Assembly: GCA_001898485.1 (NCBI GenBank)
Contig: MKTY01000012.1
Span: 53,605 to 117,604 of the forward strand
Direction: 5' to 3'
Length of the DNA stretch: 64,000 nucleotides
DNA from: Sphingobacteriales bacterium 46-32
Lineage (GTDB): Bacteria; Bacteroidota; Bacteroidia; Chitinophagales; Chitinophagaceae
Part shown: positions 62,328 through 64,000 of the stretch, piece after piece
Layout of the letters: each line of letters starts with the position of its first letter
Numbering within the stretch: position 1 is the stretch's first letter
The notes under the pieces: generated by a model
Told to the model about the DNA's origin: nothing
What the model saw: only the letters and a program-made list of their open reading frames with translations
Database searches by the model: none
Position numbers and translations under genes: made by a program

Positions 62328-62876
62328 TTACTTAAACGAGTAAACATCCAATCCTTGATCTCCCATTACAACAAAATATTTCTCCGAATTTGAAAACCCG
62401 ACATGCTTATATCCTTCATAAAATAGTTGCTCAAGCTTCAAAAAATAAAACTTACGTGTCCTGTTACTTGTAAGTATGGGCACAACAATATTCCAAGCCA
62501 AATTGACTAACCTTATCGACCATTTGTTATCATTGGTAAAAAGATTTCCTCCACCTCCCCTGACTCCAAAAATATCAACTTCGATCCCTTTTTCTTTAAT
62601 GAGATACCTCAGATTGTTTTGAGATATTCCTTCTAAAACTTCCGAATAATAATCTTCAAACACAATTTCCTTCTTACTTGTGTCATAAATAAATAGCCCA
62701 TCAATACTTACAATAAAAAGATTATCATCATTAAACCAACCAACGGCAATAGGAGCATTGATCGGCACAGATGAATAGTACTCCCACCCTTCAGCCTCGC
62801 TAACAAAATTTTCATCCCCCGAATATAAGTCAAAAATATTCTCATAGCCGTTGTTTAAAATATCCTTTATTTTCAT
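62328..62876 (-). CDS. Probable immunity protein of the RHS toxin
   Basis: 182 residues, no signal peptide, no family I recognise. Rich in aromatic and acidic residues (WEYYSSVPINAP, VGWFNDDNLFIVSIDG, YFVVMGDQGLDVYSF), perhaps a beta-propeller-like or SMI1-like fold; this is only an impression. It starts three bases after the stop of the RHS gene on the same strand, the usual place for a cognate immunity gene. It is AT-richer than neighbouring genes, as often seen for polymorphic toxin ends. Confidence 0.6.
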   Translation of the reverse strand: MKIKDILNNGYENIFDLYSGDENFVSEAEGWEYYSSVPINAPIAVGWFNDDNLFIVSIDGLFIYDTSKKEIVFEDYYSEVLEGISQNNLRYLIKEKGIEVDIFGVRGGGGNLFTNDNKWSIRLVNLAWNIVVPILTSNRTRKFYFLKLEQLFYEGYKHVGFSNSEKYFVVMGDQGLDVYSFK

Positions 62877-62879
62877 TTT

Positions 62880-64000
62880 TTATGGATTTATGATTCGCCC
62901 AGACCCGGGTATTTGCCATTTAAGAAATCCTTGTATCTTATTCTCATGCACACCAATTCTGTAATATCCGTTCGCAACTTGAATATCTGCTTCCGATATA
63001 CTTTTAAGACCAAGACCCTGTGGATGTTTCGATCTTAAAATCGTCCTTGCATAATGCGAATTAATGTCAAACGCTGTAATTGTAGACCCCGGTTTTTTTG
63101 CAGCAAATGCCATAGCACTAGACTTATCGCCTACAAACATATAAACCGTTTTAGGCTTTCCATTCATACTATTGTAAACAACATTTCCAAGATCATCTAA
63201 TTCTAGAAACTGCCCTGTTCGTTGAACTCTATATACTGTTGTAGGAATTAAGCCCAAATACCGTGCAATTGGACCAACTGGAATTAATGAGGTCCCAGTT
63301 TCAATTCCCGCTGTCACAAACGATTTCTTAGCTCCCGGAACACCATAACTTGTCCTTCTGACTCCTTGAATTAATGGACCGATAATAGGAATGCCATCTC
63401 CTGCTCTCTCACTCTGCATTTCTGCAACCATCTGAGGAATGATCGTTGTAACATATGGATCGACCTTTGGAGCAACGTTGTATCGCCCTTTAGTATTTGT
63501 TGACTTACCCGGCGAAATGCTTGGTGCTGGCTTTGGCGCATATTGTTGCATAGTGCGTTTGGCCACTTCTTGATTGGTAGGCTGCGAAGCACAACCAATG
63601 CATGTTGACTCCGAACGAGATCGATAATCTTTTTCTGTCGGAAATTGTCCGGGAGGAAGCCATCCAGGTTCTAGCCCATCTACGTCAACTGTTTTGATAG
63701 CAATGTTTCCAGCAAATTGATAGGGACTATACCAGGGGTATTCCTCAGTTAAAGGGTCCTCACTCAAAAACCTACCCAATCGTGGATCATAAATCCGCAT
63801 TCCATAATCCTGCTGGTTCCCTTCTCCTTTTACATCGTTGTCATTTTCCTTGCCATTAAATCCATACCTATACACATCGTTTCCATGTGCAAAATGACGG
63901 TACGGCATCTGCATACCAAAGGCATAATAATCCTGTTGTGAAAGAACTTCTGCAATATAGTAATCTATGCCGCCATTTCCATCATGGCGTCCCTCTGCCC
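62880..64000 (-). CDS. RHS-repeat polymorphic toxin, C-terminal part (cut by window)
   Basis: The frame runs to the right edge and continues outside; only the C-terminal 370 residues or so are visible. The RHS core end is clear: YRYGFNGKENDNDVKGEGNQ, then RIYDPRLGRFLSEDPLTEEYPWYSPYQFAGN and a Asp/Gly boundary near DVDGLEPGWL. After the core comes a linker of about 150 residues and a terminal domain of about 120 residues beginning VYRVQRTGQFLELDDLGNVV and ending YRIGVHENKIQGFLKW. The conserved core joined to a unique tail is the mark of a polymorphic toxin. The tail's YR and later Glu would suit an ADP-ribosyltransferase-like fold, but that is speculation. Confidence 0.85.
   Translation of the reverse strand, partial: AEGRHDGNGGIDYYIAEVLSQQDYYAFGMQMPYRHFAHGNDVYRYGFNGKENDNDVKGEGNQQDYGMRIYDPRLGRFLSEDPLTEEYPWYSPYQFAGNIAIKTVDVDGLEPGWLPPGQFPTEKDYRSRSESTCIGCASQPTNQEVAKRTMQQYAPKPAPSISPGKSTNTKGRYNVAPKVDPYVTTIIPQMVAEMQSERAGDGIPIIGPLIQGVRRTSYGVPGAKKSFVTAGIETGTSLIPVGPIARYLGLIPTTVYRVQRTGQFLELDDLGNVVYNSMNGKPKTVYMFVGDKSSAMAFAAKKPGSTITAFDINSHYARTILRSKHPQGLGLKSISEADIQVANGYYRIGVHENKIQGFLKWQIPGSGRIINP

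Overview
The window looks like a chromosomal segment of a Bacteroidota bacterium, most likely of the family Chitinophagaceae. The evidence is the TAnnTTTG-type -7 promoter boxes, type IX secretion (T9SS) C-terminal tails, an UpxY-type antiterminator, LytS/LytTR two-component genes, a two-component-propeller sensor, and protein families such as DUF4832, DUF2130, DUF3810 and DUF1772 that read like that family. The species cannot be named from the sequence alone.

Layout. (1) 1-6732: the right end of an AT-rich integrated island. It carries the end of an ABC exporter, its HlyD partner, two unknown lipoproteins and a tyrosine recombinase. It abuts the 3' end of a tRNA-Leu(GAG) gene, and six copies of TGYGTGTCA lie between recombinase and tRNA. 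(2) 6733-10680: chromosomal genes (histidine kinase, glycosyltransferase, small membrane protein), tRNA-Gly, and an unusual array. In the array three interrupted 5'-halves of tRNA-Leu(UAA) precede the intact gene; interrupted 3'-halves and a GIY-YIG nuclease gene follow. The interruptions are 16-bp palindromes of the form YCCCGA-N4-TCGGGR. (3) 10681-20960: housekeeping genes (M28 peptidase, DUF2130, phosphopantetheinyl transferase, dCTP deaminase, TspO, DUF3810, then yceD-like/rpmF/plsX). (4) 21178-45835: an exopolysaccharide locus of the Wzx/Wzy type: export lipoprotein, Wzc-like kinase, UpxY antiterminator, flippase, polymerase, four glycosyltransferases, three sugar-modifying or NAD(P)-dependent genes, and a WcaJ-like initiating transferase. 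Inside it, in reverse, lie two giant paralogous DUF4832/PKD/T9SS proteins. (5) 46175-62255: an OmpA protein, an M14-like peptidase, a cytochrome c, a hemerythrin, a large propeller sensor, a kinase-kinase-LytTR operon, a TauE transporter, small zinc proteins, a serine hydrolase and a FUSC membrane protein. (6) 62328-64000: the 3' end of an RHS-type polymorphic toxin gene and its probable immunity gene.

How the genes work together. The exopolysaccharide genes form a near-continuous plus-strand unit with overlapping or closely spaced reading frames, ending in a strong bidirectional terminator at about 35.2 kb. The two secreted DUF4832 proteins within the locus may process or bind the surface polymer; this is inference. 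Many gene ends in the right half carry short modular repeats, often as inverted pairs.

Most notable. The tRNA-Leu(UAA)/palindrome/GIY-YIG array at 9661-10605 is the best candidate for something undescribed. Next are the modular intergenic repeats, the recombinase-site array, the duplicated PKD giants and the RHS toxin/immunity pair. No database search was possible. Family names come from motif recognition, and residue positions inside proteins are approximate.
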